A stretch of DNA of 64,000 nt from Phoronis australis (GCA_002633005.1 NMRA01000260.1:475649-539648); one strand, 5' to 3'; numbered from the stretch's first letter, positions 1 through 12,098 are shown. Made by a program: numbers and translations. The notes: generated by a model not told the origin, from the letters alone.

Positions 1-1084
1 TTCGTACGCAAAAACTACATTAGAGGCAAGATTTTTTATTTTAGATAATGAACAGGTTAAGAATGACTAAACAAATTATTATGAAGTCAATTTCAGGAAA
101 GGTGCGTTATGGCTGCTACAGAGTGCCAAATTTGGCCGAAAATGGCTTCAGTGAAAAACTGAAAAATAGCCGTTTTTGCCTCACAAATTCAAAGCATATA
201 AATTTAAAAATGGATTTTGAAAGTTATGCCATTAAATTATTCAGCCACTGCCCTTTCAATTCGTATTATTCATTTGTTTTGACCTTACCACACATGCTAG
301 TAAAATGCATTCAAACATGCCTACTTCGACGCCCAATTTTGTTGCAAAATGGAGGTACAGGTCATAAAAAGAAAAATGATGATTGAAAATTCTTAAAAAG
401 TGAGATTTTTCTATATCTCAACAAACCACAGTCATGTGCTAAGTTTCAAAAAAATCGGTGATTTTGGGTATAGACTCTACCTGTTGGTTTTTAAAACAGC
501 ATAAACATTCAGCATTCATTGATGTAATTGTCACTGATAAACTTGTTAGAAGTCATCCCAAACAATAATACTGCGTTGAAGTACGAATAGATCCCGAGTG
601 CTACGTCATGTATCGTAACACACATCACAACAAAGATTAACCCGACTGGCGACTGCCGCGAAGTCGACATCGGTATCAGTAGAATTAACATGGAATAATC
701 GTTAAAACAATCACAAACCTTACCTTTGTATAAGGTTGTGCTTACTTGCTCTCATAGAAGCACCCTTTTCACGCAATCTCAGATTCAGTTGGCACGGCTA
801 CAAGCCACTAAATGCAGTATTTAAAGGGTTTGCGAAATCGAGGTTGTTAATGTGTCACTACCAGTACACGCGCCCTCTAGCTAATGTAAATTTTCCGAAT
901 AGCCCCATTGCGTTCACTTACTATGATGCAGTTAATCGTGAGCAGTACTTTCACATGTTTTCGTTTGTTGTACACAGACAATACTCATGAAAAGTATTTC
1001 CTCATGATATCCTAGATATGTAACTGGGTCTCTTGCCGTATTTTTGGGCATAATTTTTCACTGATGATGTTTTCTTTCAGGCCT
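1..1084. other. No recognisable gene
   Basis: Short open frames occur here on both strands but none shows a recognisable domain, a convincing splice context or biased composition. I see nothing I can annotate. Confidence 0.5.
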
Positions 1085-1252
1085 TTATTCTTGAGCAATA
1101 TCTTTCCAAGGCTGCTGCTTACGTTGACTTGATTTGGCACGATTTCCTCGTTCTTGATTTTGATTGTGGCTTTTAATCTCATCAGTTGTGGGAGGGAACA
1201 TTTTGCTCGTATGAAAGGCTTTTAGCCCTTTTTCGCATATGTCTGCACTCAT
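1085..1252 (-). CDS. Small hypothetical ORF, possibly a terminal exon
   Basis: An ATG-started frame of 55 codons ends in TAA at 1085-1087 and stays open upstream of the ATG for several codons, so it could also be the last exon of a longer gene. The product is hydrophilic and strongly basic toward the C-terminus, rich in Gln, Lys, Arg and Asn, with no membrane segment. I do not recognise a family. It is included only because its composition looks more protein-like than the surrounding frames. It could equally be chance or a repeat fragment. Confidence 0.2.
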   Translation of the reverse strand: MSADICEKGLKAFHTSKMFPPTTDEIKSHNQNQERGNRAKSSQRKQQPWKDIAQE

Positions 1253-1310
1253 TCTACTGCATTGTGCTATTGTGTACCTACGTGATCAAGGTTTCATTGA
1301 AGCACTTCAA

Positions 1311-2592
1311 CAGCCGATTTCATAAAGGCGGTTTAACAAAACCAGGTTGAAGACTTAAACCAGGGCCCGGTCTCTAATCTTTGTACTCGAAACGAACTCG
1401 AAACTATTTTTGGCAATTTCTCTGCTCCTTTTGTGCGAACTTAGTATAATTGGTTATCAGACTGTGCTCAAATACATTATAGTTTATGCATAGGAGTTTC
1501 TAGTTCAAGTTTGCCCTTGAGGACCCTTATATTCGTGCTACAAACTCGAGTAAAAACTCGAAATTTCGAGTTCAAACTCGAACTTATTGCTTTAATATTG
1601 GGTTTACAAACAGTGAACTAAGGGCAATAAATTATCTACGTATGTTATTGTGTACTCAAGCATAGAATAATAGACACTTATCTTGAGTTCGCCCAAAAGT
1701 AGAGTAGAAAATGCCAAACCTAATGCTGTCATAAGTCAAATCTGTTGCGCTTGCGACGACGAGCACTGCTCTACACGTCGTATTCTGAGAAATCCGCAGG
1801 ACACACTCCAGCACGTACTGGTCTACGGATAGGCGGATCCAGGGGTGTCAAGGGGTCCGGAGCCCTCATTTTCCCTTGATTTTAGTGATATCAAATCTAT
1901 AATTTTCAAATTGCTGACTTGGTCCATCCTTTCAAAAAGTCCTTGACCGCCCCCTCCCCTTAAAAATACTGGATCCGCCCCTGCTACGTTTGGTCTTGTG
2001 TCGTAGTAAAACTGAATATTGAAAATAGTCCATTTTCCCTCTAAAACTGCGTCGCAAATGCACATCGCGGCATAGTTAAGTTTTACCTATACCATGCAAG
2101 TCTGACATATTTAACAGTTAAACCTGGGTCTGACCAAGTGTAATATTTACCGTGGTTTAAGATCATAATACTGGTCTAACGAATATAGACCTCGTTGGTG
2201 AAATGAGAACTGACTTAGACCATGTCTAAACTGGAGTTAAACCAGGTTTTACAAGACCCTTGGTCTTAAATTTAAACCACCTTCATGAAATGAAGATTAT
2301 CTTTAAACCTGGTCTAAGTCCAGTTTAAACCAGGTTTAACCTTAAACCACCTTTATGAAATCGGCTGCAATAGTTTCTTTGTTGGGTTAATCCTGATCAA
2401 CACAGAAGGGTGACTTGGGTACTGTCAACCTGGTTTTACTAAACCAGTTTTATGGTGTAACAAAACCATTCTTTTCAGAGTTTTAAACCATGTTGGTGAA
2501 ATCCAAATTAGGTCTAAAATTAGACTAGGTTAGGGAAGGCCAAGTTTAAGTCTTTTACATGGATTTGTTAAACCACCTCTATGAAATCGGCT
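1311..2592. repeat. Nested inverted-repeat element(s) rich in 'AAACCAGGTTTAA' units
   Basis: The left end begins CAGCCGATTTCATAAAGGCG. The reverse complement of this end occurs twice on the right, finishing near 2367 and near 2592 (CTATGAAATCGGCTG). Between the ends, blocks containing TAAACCAGGTTTAA and related words recur in both orientations. This is the structure of a non-autonomous foldback or MITE-like element with one terminus duplicated or two copies nested. Another MITE at 1830-1985 sits inside it. Confidence 0.6.
1830..1985. mobile_element. Short MITE, GGCGGATCCAG terminal inverted repeats
   Basis: The left end reads AGGCGGATCCAGGGG and the right end CTGGATCCGCCCCTG, giving inverted termini around about 155 bp of non-coding sequence. 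The termini resemble those of longer MITE copies at 13550, 39063 and 60394. It has no coding capacity. The hAT-like assignment is inference from the terminal sequence style. Confidence 0.65.
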
Positions 2593-2599
2593 GCATATG

Positions 2600-3806
2600 T
2601 AACAAATTCGCGGGTCGGTGACTGAGTTCAGGAATGCATCTGTAACAGCGATCGAAGCCAGGAAGTCATGAGGCATCGGTCACCTGGTTCAAACTTGACA
2701 TGAATTGCATACTAGGGAGCCAAAACAAGCAAATCAAATACCCAGTGAGTTGAAGCGGAGTAAAGCAGTTCTGTTTGACACAAAATCCAAACGAAACGCT
2801 GAGAAGCGAGGTGTACAAAACCCGCAAGATGTAAACTGCAATCTTCCAGAAGAAATGTTGAGTAAGCCGATCGGTAAAAGTAACATCGGCCGTTTCCCCC
2901 AGAAGCTGTAAAACCACCGGATCAACAACAAAGCCGGTAACAACGTAATCCATGTATTCCAAGAAAGTGAGCAACAATCACTAGCAAAGAGTTATGCAGA
3001 AAAGTGAATATAAACGCAAGAATTAGCGCATAGACTCACGGGAGAAGGAAGTATGTCCTCTCACGACTAAGAATGTCCATGAAATGACTCGTCCGCACGT
3101 GTCCGTATCTAACGGAAAAGAATAAAATCACGCTCTGATCTAGTATCACGTTCGGTTAAACATTACAAGCAACCCTATTCTGTTGGTACACAATGCCATG
3201 GCAGTAAGCTGGTCAGAGCTTACAGTCACACAAAATAATCAACTGCTGAAAGTCAAATCTAATCTGTCTAAAAGTTAACCCGTTTTTCCTTAAAAAATTT
3301 CTTGGTGGTGGTGTCTAATAAAAAGACAAATCTTCGCGATTTTCCACGAACGTAATTTGGTAATAGTGCATTTTTTAAATATCGTTAGCTGTCAGGCGCA
3401 CTGATAGGTCTACATGGTTTATGACGTATGAGTACGTGAGCTTTTTCATATGAATGCGGGATAATTCTGGACTATGTATACATTGGTTTTGCCAAGTTTC
3501 TGCCCTTGTTATTACTATCAAACTGATAACGACACAGTGGTAACTTGAGTTCCGATCAGTAAAATTAGAAAACTCACCCCCACTACGCGGGCCATCAGAT
3601 CAAAGTATTTGTGGCACTTTGTTTTTAATTAATTTGAAATCCGTAAGAGCTTGATCCTGAAGTTTTAATAATTTGATCCAAGCAGAAATAAGAAGTTAAA
3701 ACTGTATAACATTTCAAGAGACTGTTACACTTATACCTGCTTATATGTACATGTGTCTCCTTAATTAAGAGATTGCTTAACGTTAAAACATAACAGTTGC
3801 TATTAG
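2600..3806. other. Non-coding stretch before the kringle exon
   Basis: Overlapping short frames at about 2666-2977 on both strands show no family signature. The rest is AT-rich and looks intronic or intergenic. Confidence 0.4.
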
Positions 3807-4034
3807 AAATGCTCGATATTCATTTAGATGACTGTAAAAACACAGTAGTTGGGAGAGAGTATATGGGAACAGTCAGCAACCATACAGACGGTAAAACGTG
3901 CAAGATGTGGAAAGGCACAAAGTATCCTACTTTACCAGAGAATTATTGCCGGAATCCTGATGACGAACCAAATGGACCATGGTGCTACCCTCTTCATGGG
4001 AACTGGGGTTATTGTGACGTTAGTCTGTGCTCAG
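3807..4034 (+). CDS. Single kringle-domain exon
   Basis: This exon encodes one kringle, a disulfide-stabilised extracellular protein-interaction module. The six cysteines appear in the expected order: DDC, TCKMW, NYCRNPD, PWCYP, GYC and SLC. The signature stretch NYCRNPDDEPNGPWCY is close to the family consensus. The spacing from first to last cysteine is normal for a kringle. The acceptor is CTATTAG before 3807 and the donor TCAG|GTATGG after 4034. Both boundaries are phase 1, the usual arrangement for shuffled extracellular modules. Neighbouring exons of the host gene are not identified with certainty. The phase-1 exons at 11853 and 12562 on the same strand could belong to the same multidomain protein. 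Confidence 0.85.
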
Positions 4035-5728
4035 GTATGGAAATTTTGTACTGCTGGTAACTAAAGTGTTTTTGTCCGTCAAATTCTTCCCCAGCAGTTC
4101 GTTCCTCAAATTGTTTGAAACATCGTTTGCTATTGTATGCTCTTCTGTTTCTCCTGGGACATATGAGTGCCCGATGTCTTCAATGCTTTAGGTGTACATG
4201 CATGACTGATTATATAACGCGTTTACGTTAATTGCTTAGAAGTGCTGGTCAGGCTCTAACAGCATAACTCAAAAGCCAATTCCATTCTCCTTGAACTTTT
4301 TTACTAAGGACTCTCAGTTCATTGTCTGGGTGAAACGAGGAGTTCAGACAAAGCCATTAACACTTAGTTTTCGCATGGCACTTCGTTGACGTTTGGCCAT
4401 CTTTAGAGGTAATATTGACGGTTGTTTGCATGGGGTTGCATATGTTATGTGCGAGAAGTGTTTCAATTCTATAAATCTTGAGATATGGTACATTCCTGTT
4501 GGGTTCGTGTCTGAACAAATAGCAAGTGACAGTAAGGTGAAGAGATCCTTCGATTCTATTACAACAATTAGGTTAGGCTGTACGAAGGAGAGTTCACTAG
4601 AAAGGTAACACAGGAGGGACAAGTTTGTGGTTGGCAAAAATAGGGTGCAAAGATGAACCAACAAAGAGCTCAGCAGTGTGCAGCGATCATTTTATTAATG
4701 GTAACTATTGTAGAATTAAATAAATGTGATCCTTTTCCATTCTAAACACATTGTTGTTTTTACGATTGTCTGCCGTCGCAGTGGGTGCTGATGTGTGCAG
4801 ATCGGGGGACAGCTTAGACGCGAGAAAAGCTTCAGCCTCAAGTCAGAGACACTGACTCTTCCGTGTGCTATGTTTTATTGTAACAGTTACATATTTTTTA
4901 TCATAGCTCAGACCAGCGAAACCATTTTTAAATATGTGACTTGCCTCAGGGCATTTCAAACGTGATTCTTGATCTTTTTTGAAGAGCCATCTTGATTGAA
5001 TGCATGTGGAGGGAACATGTAGACTGCTCTATTTTTAGAATTTATGACAGTACTACTCAATGTTTCATTTCTACATAGTTGCAAGCGCGGTATGCCGGCC
5101 ATGGTGCCATGGTCCACTTTTTCTATTGTCAAATGTTGGTAACTATGTTGGTAACGTTTATGGTGAACAAACAAAAAAATAACACAAGGCCAAACTAGAT
5201 TGGTCCAATAAACTGAACCTTTTCTATCCAGAGTCACCTTCCAAGCCGGCCAAAAAGCAGAGGCACGTTGATAGAAGTGTTAAAAGTTAGATTAGCAAGA
5301 GGTGGAAAATTCCGGTTGTCCTAGTTGAAGTAATCATATTACATTATTCACTTAGTCTTCTTGTGGCACATTAGGCCTCTTATGTTAGATTTCGTTGGTG
5401 AATAATGTAAATTATGTTAAAAACTGTATGGTCGAGCATGTTATAAGATATGCAAAAGAGTACATAATTAACCTGCAATTTGAAAGTTCTAACTTGAGTG
5501 CGTATTCACAATAGCGGATTTGCAGCGTAGACGAATTACGCATTGCGCATGTGCGAGTTACTTCCTTCGCGAAGGCTCATGGGATAGCTTGTGGTCAGGC
5601 ATGTCTTGAGCAGGCTGGATACTGTGTGCATTTGGAGTGATTTGCAAACTAAAAACCATGTTTCATTTTTTTGCTTTATAATACCAAGCAAGTCCTTTCT
5701 CTCGTTTGTAAACACAGCGTAGCTATGA
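4035..5728. other. No recognisable gene
   Basis: Only short frames without domain signatures. If the kringle exon joins exons further downstream, this is intron. Confidence 0.4.
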
Positions 5729-6875
5729 TCAGTGACCGTGTGACCGAGGGCACGTCATGTTCGTCGGCGTTGATTTCGAAATCTCCTCCGGTTCAAGTTG
5801 AGAGTTCTTGGGTTGCTTAACTTTTGTAGCTTTCGCCGTGGATATGCTAGAGACGTTAATTTTAAGAGGAAAGTCCGCCCGAATGTTGTTCTCATAAGTC
5901 TTTTTCCACCAGGAAAATGTTCGCTGCACACACGATGGCCCCTAGGCAATTACATCGCACTGGATGCCGCAGGCATTCAGGGGCGATAGTACATCCTCAC
6001 AAAAAGTTAGTCATTTCAAAATACAGCAAATAAAATCAAATGAACCATACATATAGGAACACGGAGTTATAATTAACACATACCACGACTTTGGATAAAA
6101 TTTAGTCAGCAAAACTTGAACAAATCGATGAAAATCTGTCGCGGTTTGCTCGAGTTTCTCTCAGTTACCGGGTGCCATTTTGAGGAAGTTACGTGAAATT
6201 ACGCTTGTTGACGAATAAAAAGTCCAAGGGACACACATCTTACAAGTTTCACCCGATACCTTCTCATGCTATTTTACAAGTGTCGCGCGCTAGCGTCACG
6301 CGCTTCGCTCAGTCTCGCGCTAACCTTTGCCTAACTCACGTGATTCAGTTGACATGCTTTGTGGTTATCGCGCACGCGGTGATAAAATTAACGGCAACCA
6401 AAAAAGTGAAGTTGTAATTCTTCACCAAAGTCAACTTAATTCTCACAACTAAGCTTCATCAAAGATATGTGTAGAAGTAGAAAGGACCAATGATGAAAGT
6501 AAGTGTTTTTTAAAGTTTTAATTGTAGATTGTATTTTTGACGAGGTGAAAACTCGAAATCGGTATCCCAAATCCGGTCACGGCCAGTTTAAAATACACTG
6601 AAGTAACGAAATGAATACAGAAAGCGAATGGAAGTATTGTAGCCCCTATATGGCCAACCGAGGGGCTACGTGTTGCCTACTAGATGGCCCCGCGTTGGTT
6701 TGAATGCGCTAAATCTCCCCTTACTCCCAGCTCTCCTAATGTTGTTTATCCATTTTTCACGAAGTTCTTGGTTTGCAGGGAACACATAAAAACTCAGATT
6801 TTTATCTCTATTGTTGTTTTTGAAGCAGCCAGGAACACAACAAGTGTATCCGCCGTAAGTTTTCTTCGCGCTCAT
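5729..6875 (-). pseudogene. THAP-domain gene interrupted by an insertion and a frameshift
   Basis: The minus strand from ATG 6873-6875 encodes the start of a THAP zinc-binding DNA-binding domain: an N-terminal CCVPGC motif, then FYVFPA, then the KWINNIRR helix and FKPTRGH. The frame then enters foreign sequence and stops. The second half of the domain (HRVCSEHF, with the Cys and His ligands) resumes at about 5942. Removing the insertion and one copy of its 9-bp target duplication restores an exact domain junction. Downstream, five adenines around 5906-5911 where six are needed shift the frame just before the segment KKTYENN. THAP domains occur in transposase-derived and chromatin proteins. 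No further domain is visible before the stop near 5729, so the original protein's role is unknown. Confidence 0.8.
5943..6682. mobile_element. 740-bp non-autonomous insertion in the THAP gene
   Basis: The segment is bounded on both sides by the direct repeat GATGGCCCC (5934-5942 and 6683-6691). Its ends carry a short inverted repeat, TAGGCAA on the left and TTGCCTA on the right (with three extra bases CTA before the right target copy). It has no coding potential. The 8-9 bp target duplication suggests a hAT-like or related DNA transposon derivative, which is inference. It could alternatively be a retained internal piece of a larger element. Confidence 0.75.
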
Positions 6876-8514
6876 ACCGCGTATTATGCTTGTTTCTATG
6901 GCCGCTTTCGGAATCCTGACCACAGCACCCACAATGCACCATATTAACCTAATTTCAATATGGCGTCGCTGCAAATCCGCTATTTGATAGTCATCAAAGG
7001 CGAACATGCATTTCATACTATTCTGCATTGCCCATAACAGACTAGATCACGATATTGTTTGTAAGAACTACTGTAGTGTACTGTACCTTTTCGCCTAACT
7101 ATTAGAGAGGTTTCGCATAACAACTGCAATAGCTCGAATTAACGCCCATGTTTGGCTTGACGCCCACTCATAAATTCTAAGAACATTCCCTTTTATTTGC
7201 CGTTTTTTCACATTCGGTTCAACACCCAGACTTGTTTTTTGATTTTTTTATTTTCTCGATTTAAATGCCTTGGACATATTACTTGTACCTGTAGATTTTC
7301 CTGATGTTGATGTCAATTACATCATTGGGTTCTGTACAACGCCCTTGCAAAAGGACTGTAAAAAGACTGTATACGCCAGTGCCAAACTTATGGGCCTTTT
7401 GCAGCTTTCGGCTAGAGGGCATGCACAGAATTATATGGCGAAGTTTTCCGTATACACGTTTACGTATAAATATTGATTTGGGCAGCCTCCTAACTCGCAC
7501 TACTCATTTTACAAAACAGTTGACAAAATCTGTTCTCGTTGAACATTGGTGGAATTTTGGAGAAGTATATTTTGCTAATTTTCATCAATTTATCATTCAC
7601 TGACAAATTGTCTGTCAAATTGGTTCTGCGGAAGAAGAACACAAGAACCCTTGCTCGTTCTACTTAAAGGACCGTTTCGCTTTGTTGAAGACTCAGTGCC
7701 AGACAAGCCACTTAAAGAGTTCCCACCACTCATTATGTTACTTTTTTCAAGTTTCAGTTTGCTAATATGAATCGAATACCATACAATCTTACTAAATATG
7801 CACTTTTTATGCCAAATAATGGCATTTTTTAAATTTTGATGATACATTACTTATTTCTAAGTTTCCCAGCAATTGATGCAACGGGTGGAAGACGGTTGGC
7901 CGCTTGACAATCATTTGCAATGTCGGAACACTGCAGTTCAGAAGACAAGGAAGATATTGGGCGAAAATTGGACAATTATTATATAGACAGACAGGAGAGT
8001 GGATGCTCTAGTACTTGAAGAATGAGACAGTGAATTCGATTTCCCATTTTGCGAAATTTTGTCGGCTTTGAGGCAGTATGAACTCGACCCACTTGCACGA
8101 GTAATGCTGCAGACATATGTGAGCCACAACCAAGTCTACCAAGTGGTGATCAATACTCACAAAATAGACACTTAATAATTACTGACAAAGGTCACACTAA
8201 ATCTGGGTTACTCGTATTCACTATTGCCATGATAGAATGAGCACAGTCTACACACAATATGCACAAGACTACTTGTAGTAGCACTCGATCTGGGCCGCGG
8301 CCCAGGACCTGGCATCACTCGCCCTAGAATGGAAGCAGTTTGTTCGTTATTTACAAAATTTGCAAATGCACTTACTTGGTGGTGAGTCCTTCATTGTAAC
8401 CCCGCTTATGTGTGGTCGAAACACGATTCTTTGAAATGTGTCGATCAAAATGTGGCTTCCACCGGACTGTCTATGTTCCACACTGACACTCCACACTCTC
8501 GTTCGGCGCACAAT
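6876..8514. other. No confident gene
   Basis: Several 60-100 codon frames exist on both strands, some overlapping each other antiparallel, without recognisable domains. A short acidic frame starting at the ATG near 7920 ends after about 33 codons. I see no firm feature. Confidence 0.4.
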
Positions 8515-8661
8515 CATAGGCGGCGCAGCATTGAAAAAAGTGGGGGCTAAAGCCACCCATCCCCCCTGTTGTGCACCGCCTATAGACTATGGGCGGCTTA
8601 CTAGCACCGAAAAAAGTGGGGCTCTAGCCCTCCCCCAGCCCCCTATGGTGCGCCGCCCATG
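8515..8661. mobile_element. Approximately 147-bp MITE with GGCGGCGCA termini
   Basis: The left end CATAGGCGGCGCAGCAT and right end ATGGTGCGCCGCCCATG form terminal inverted repeats. The interior has GAAAAAAGTGGGG blocks and C-rich runs. A second copy in the opposite orientation lies at 57089-57234. There is no coding capacity. Confidence 0.75.
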
Positions 8662-10115
8662 ACAAACCGATGCCATCTCTGTGCAACTTTCACGTATTTG
8701 GGAAATTTTACACAGAGACGTTCTAAGTCAAGTTGTTGTTACCACAGTTTCCACAAACGCACCTTTTCATGTCTCAAAAAGGTGACTCTCCGCGGAATTT
8801 CTTGACAGCTCCTAAATAGTGTACTGGTAAAACAACAACGGCGGAGGCGGCCTTCCACACATTGCGTACAAATCCGATAACAAAAAATACATTTTTAAAA
8901 ATTTGGCTTGTTTCGTAGCAACAGGTGTACTAAAAGCAATTAAATCTGTTAAGATGTAATATTAAAAATCCTTTTGAGACACAGGGTCAAGGTTGGAACT
9001 CGTTAATCTAAGTCAAGTTGACATTGAACGTCACCGACTCGTGCTCAAAGCAAAAATCATTTTCTCGCTTGAATTTCGTTGCAACAATGAAGACAGCTAC
9101 AAGTATGTTACTGGACTCACGTTTGGTATACTGACTGCATTGTGCAGTTTCCGAAGAGACTCTGTTCAGTTGTCATTATAAACATTATCAGCGACATTTT
9201 ACAGATCGTCCTGGTTCAGTACAAACTGAAACAAATCATCAGTTCCTAGGGACTTGGATAATTCTTTGGTATTTTTTCAAGCGATGCTTCTAAGACTTTT
9301 AGCGAAGTGATATACAAGTCATTGTATGGCCACAAATAGAAGAACTGAGAAAAAAAAATGCGCATGGAATTCCGCATTAGTTTTGGCTTGAAAGTCGGTG
9401 TCACTATTGACTGCGTAGAATTCTTTATTAAAAGGCTATAGAATTTGAGTGCAAGTGCGCAGACGTGGTCTAAGAATAAACACCATAACTTTGTCAAGTA
9501 TCGTATACATATAGGTGTAACCCCTAAAGGTTCAATTTTATTTTTGCCGGAACCGGAAGCCTGGGGTGGACGATCGTAGGAAAAACAATTTGCACTGAAT
9601 TGTGATGGCTCGAATAAGCTTCTGCCAGGGGATATTGTACTCTCTTACATACATGTAGGTTTTGACATAACTGAGTGTGTTGGCCTTGAAGTTAAGAGAC
9701 CCGCCACCTTCACAGAAGGAAAATCCCAATTACCCCTGCTTGCACTGGAAAGTACGAGGAAAATTACCCACCTTGTTTTCTTTGGGACACCAGCAACTCA
9801 TTTACAGGAGTCATTGTAAACACGATATCATAGGGGTCAATATTGCCTATTCCCTGTGTCTTGTCAAGGTGCCATGCTCTAGTTACATTGTCCAATGTGT
9901 TGCTATAGTTTTCCTTTACTGTATCCTGATTCCCATTCAAAATTTACATTATGCAAGGCAGACACAGTGCACTTGAACACAGCAACTAAAGCTTGCCTTT
10001 AAATATGGCGGCCGGACTACAACTGCATTATGGGTAGTCGCGTTTGTGGGAAAACGATTTATATCCACTGCAAGTCGTAACAACTTGGCCATGCGTGGTT
10101 CGAATATGTATTTAA
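8662..10115. other. No recognisable gene
   Basis: Short frames on both strands lack family signatures. Nothing annotatable is seen. Confidence 0.4.
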
Positions 10116-10154
10116 AGAGTTACATCTCCATGATAGCAAGTAACAGCATATGTT

Positions 10155-10425
10155 CACGAAAACAACAACGGATTTAAAACTTGACATGTTTCGGTGTCAT
10201 TTATTAAACACCATCCTCAGAAATCATAATACAGTGGCCACCTAGCTAGGCCCAGCAACAAGTAATGAAGCACAGATACAGTCACTCCCTGTAACTGACT
10301 GTATCTGTGCTTCATTACTTGTTGCTGGGCCTAGCTAGGTGGCCACTGTATTATGACTTCTGAGGATGGTGTTTAATAAATGACACCGAAACATGTCAAG
10401 TTTTAAATCCGTTGTTGTTTTCGTG
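10155..10425. mobile_element. Near-perfect foldback palindrome of about 270 bp
   Basis: The left arm begins CACGAAAACAACAACGG and the right arm ends with its reverse complement. The arms are about 125-130 bp and nearly identical, with a central spacer of about a dozen bases around 10290. The right arm on the + strand carries CTGAGGA at 10360-10366, then a hairpin GGTGT/ACACC, then GAAAC at 10388-10392. The left arm carries the same on the minus strand. The 12-mer AAAGAGTTACAT occurs at about 10116-10127 and again at about 10426-10437, consistent with a target duplication that leaves about 27 bp of asymmetric sequence on the left. Confidence 0.85.
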
Positions 10426-10437
10426 AAAGAGTTACAT

Positions 10438-11852
10438 GATTTCAAATGTGATAACTGAAAACATTAGCATTGAAATTTTGAGACTTCCAGTTTCAACTAA
10501 AGAACAGAACGTTTTAAAACGAATAGTACTCGAACTGTCACCTCGCATTCAAAAACGTTAAGCCTTTATCCCACGGACTTCAACTTCGCTACTAATGATG
10601 TGATGGGCCTGAGCAATACGTTGCACTTCTGCTAGATGACGCTTAGCGCCATGTCAAAGCCTCACACTAAAATCGTTTGGATAACTCAAATGTAACTTAC
10701 CTAGAATTTCACCTTCGGGACAGCACTTGTGTGAGCCCGATTTGTTGCCTCAAAAGCATTATTTGACAGATAAGAGTTCATTATCAGTGCTTGGAACCTC
10801 TCATTGAAATTCACCGTGTGCAGTACGTGTAAGAAGCAGTTGCGTCACCAAGATTACCCTTGACTGTGAACTTGTACACTGAAGCAACACAACAGCCACT
10901 GAGCAATTGATCGGCGAGCATCACCATGTGTTTGCATTGCTTAAACAGTTGATCAAAGACCTTTTTTAATCTTCAGATGTTTGTAACTAGATATTAATTG
11001 TGTACTGAGATCCCTCACTATGGGTGACGAGGAACGTCGTAGTTTTTTTTAAACATTTTTGTAATCTCATGTCTTTCCACGCTCCGGTTGTATTAGACAG
11101 TGCAACAAAATCTGACGCTGAAGTGATTTCATTTCACCTTTTCAAAGTACCCAAGCCAAAATAACATTTGCAATGACATTGAATGGATGAAACAAATCTC
11201 TTCTGTTTTTATGGGTATAATTGGGGTGTTAATAGCAAAACAACTTTTTGCAGGCAAAAACCTTTCAGTCATAGTACTTTGATGTTAAATGTGTAGAATC
11301 GCGTTGACAGTCCAACAATTTACCAACATCCGAAGTATTTTTGAGATCGTCTCACATCGGAAAATGAAAGCCGACAGAACATTTCGACTTTGAGAAAAGC
11401 TGGTACCGAAGGGAAGTAAATCAACCTTCACGGGGGCCCTTAGAACATTTGCCATGAAATAGACACCGTGGTCTCGGAACGCTTCTTTACTTGAGGTGTC
11501 GTCTGACTATGGCGAAACCTATTGGAAAGGCTCAAAATAACAATAGCCAAACTGAAGAACACGGGATGTGGACGTAATCGCGATTGATAGTTCCAGTATT
11601 AGTTTTACTTTATGGTAGGAATGATCAAACTGTTTTAGATCTATGTCTCTGATATTCAAAATGGTGTACTACAATTGCAATTAGAACTAAATTTCAATAA
11701 CGACTTTGGGAACATCTTATAAATGCTACGGATGCCACGGTAGTGGTTTATTATCACAACCAAAATACCCGTCAATGTGCTCAAGGTGCGTTGCATGTCT
11801 GTTCAAAAGAACCGTATACTGCCTAATAAAATTTACAGTTCTCTGTACCTAG
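10438..11852. other. No recognisable gene
   Basis: AT-rich non-coding sequence, possibly an intron of the multidomain gene whose exons follow at 11853. The N-terminal half of the fucolectin-type domain should lie upstream but I could not find it. Confidence 0.35.
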
Positions 11853-12098
11853 ATCTAACGGAGTCACTCTCCGATTTCCAAATCCGGATCTCCAATACAA
11901 GTGACACACAACCAGCGCCCTCTACCGATGCTCTGTGTAAACACTACACTGACACCATCGGTGACGCCACTACTGTGTACATAGCTTGTGACCGTGCAGT
12001 CACTGGGAGATACTTGTACATCATCAAGAACGGCAACAGCAAATCAGAAACACTGTCTTTATGTGAGGTGGAAGTATGGGGGAAACCAGCTATAGCAG
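11853..12098 (+). CDS. Fucolectin-type (FTP / F5/8C-like) domain exon, C-terminal half
   Basis: The encoded segment runs from LTESLSDFQIRIS through a conserved Cys-containing middle (VYIACDRAVTGRYLYI) to LSLCEVEVWG. This is the C-terminal half of eel-fucolectin/tachylectin-4/pentraxin-like domains, which bind fucosylated glycans in secreted and cell-surface proteins. The GRY and LCEVEV elements are the hallmark. The acceptor is TGTACCTAG before 11853 and the donor GCAG|GTATTT after 12098. Both boundaries are phase 1. The join to the next exon (12562) is in frame. The domain's first half, including the part that usually supplies the ligand His/Arg residues, is not identified. Confidence 0.75.

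Noticed and set aside
5943-6682. The THAP interruption as a normal intron
   Set aside because: Available GT-AG pairs do not rejoin the domain in frame, while removal of one 9-bp repeat does so exactly.
8515-8661. CRISPR-like or coding interpretation of the repeated GAAAAAAGTGGGG blocks
   Set aside because: There are only two blocks, arranged within inverted termini of a MITE, in a eukaryotic genome.
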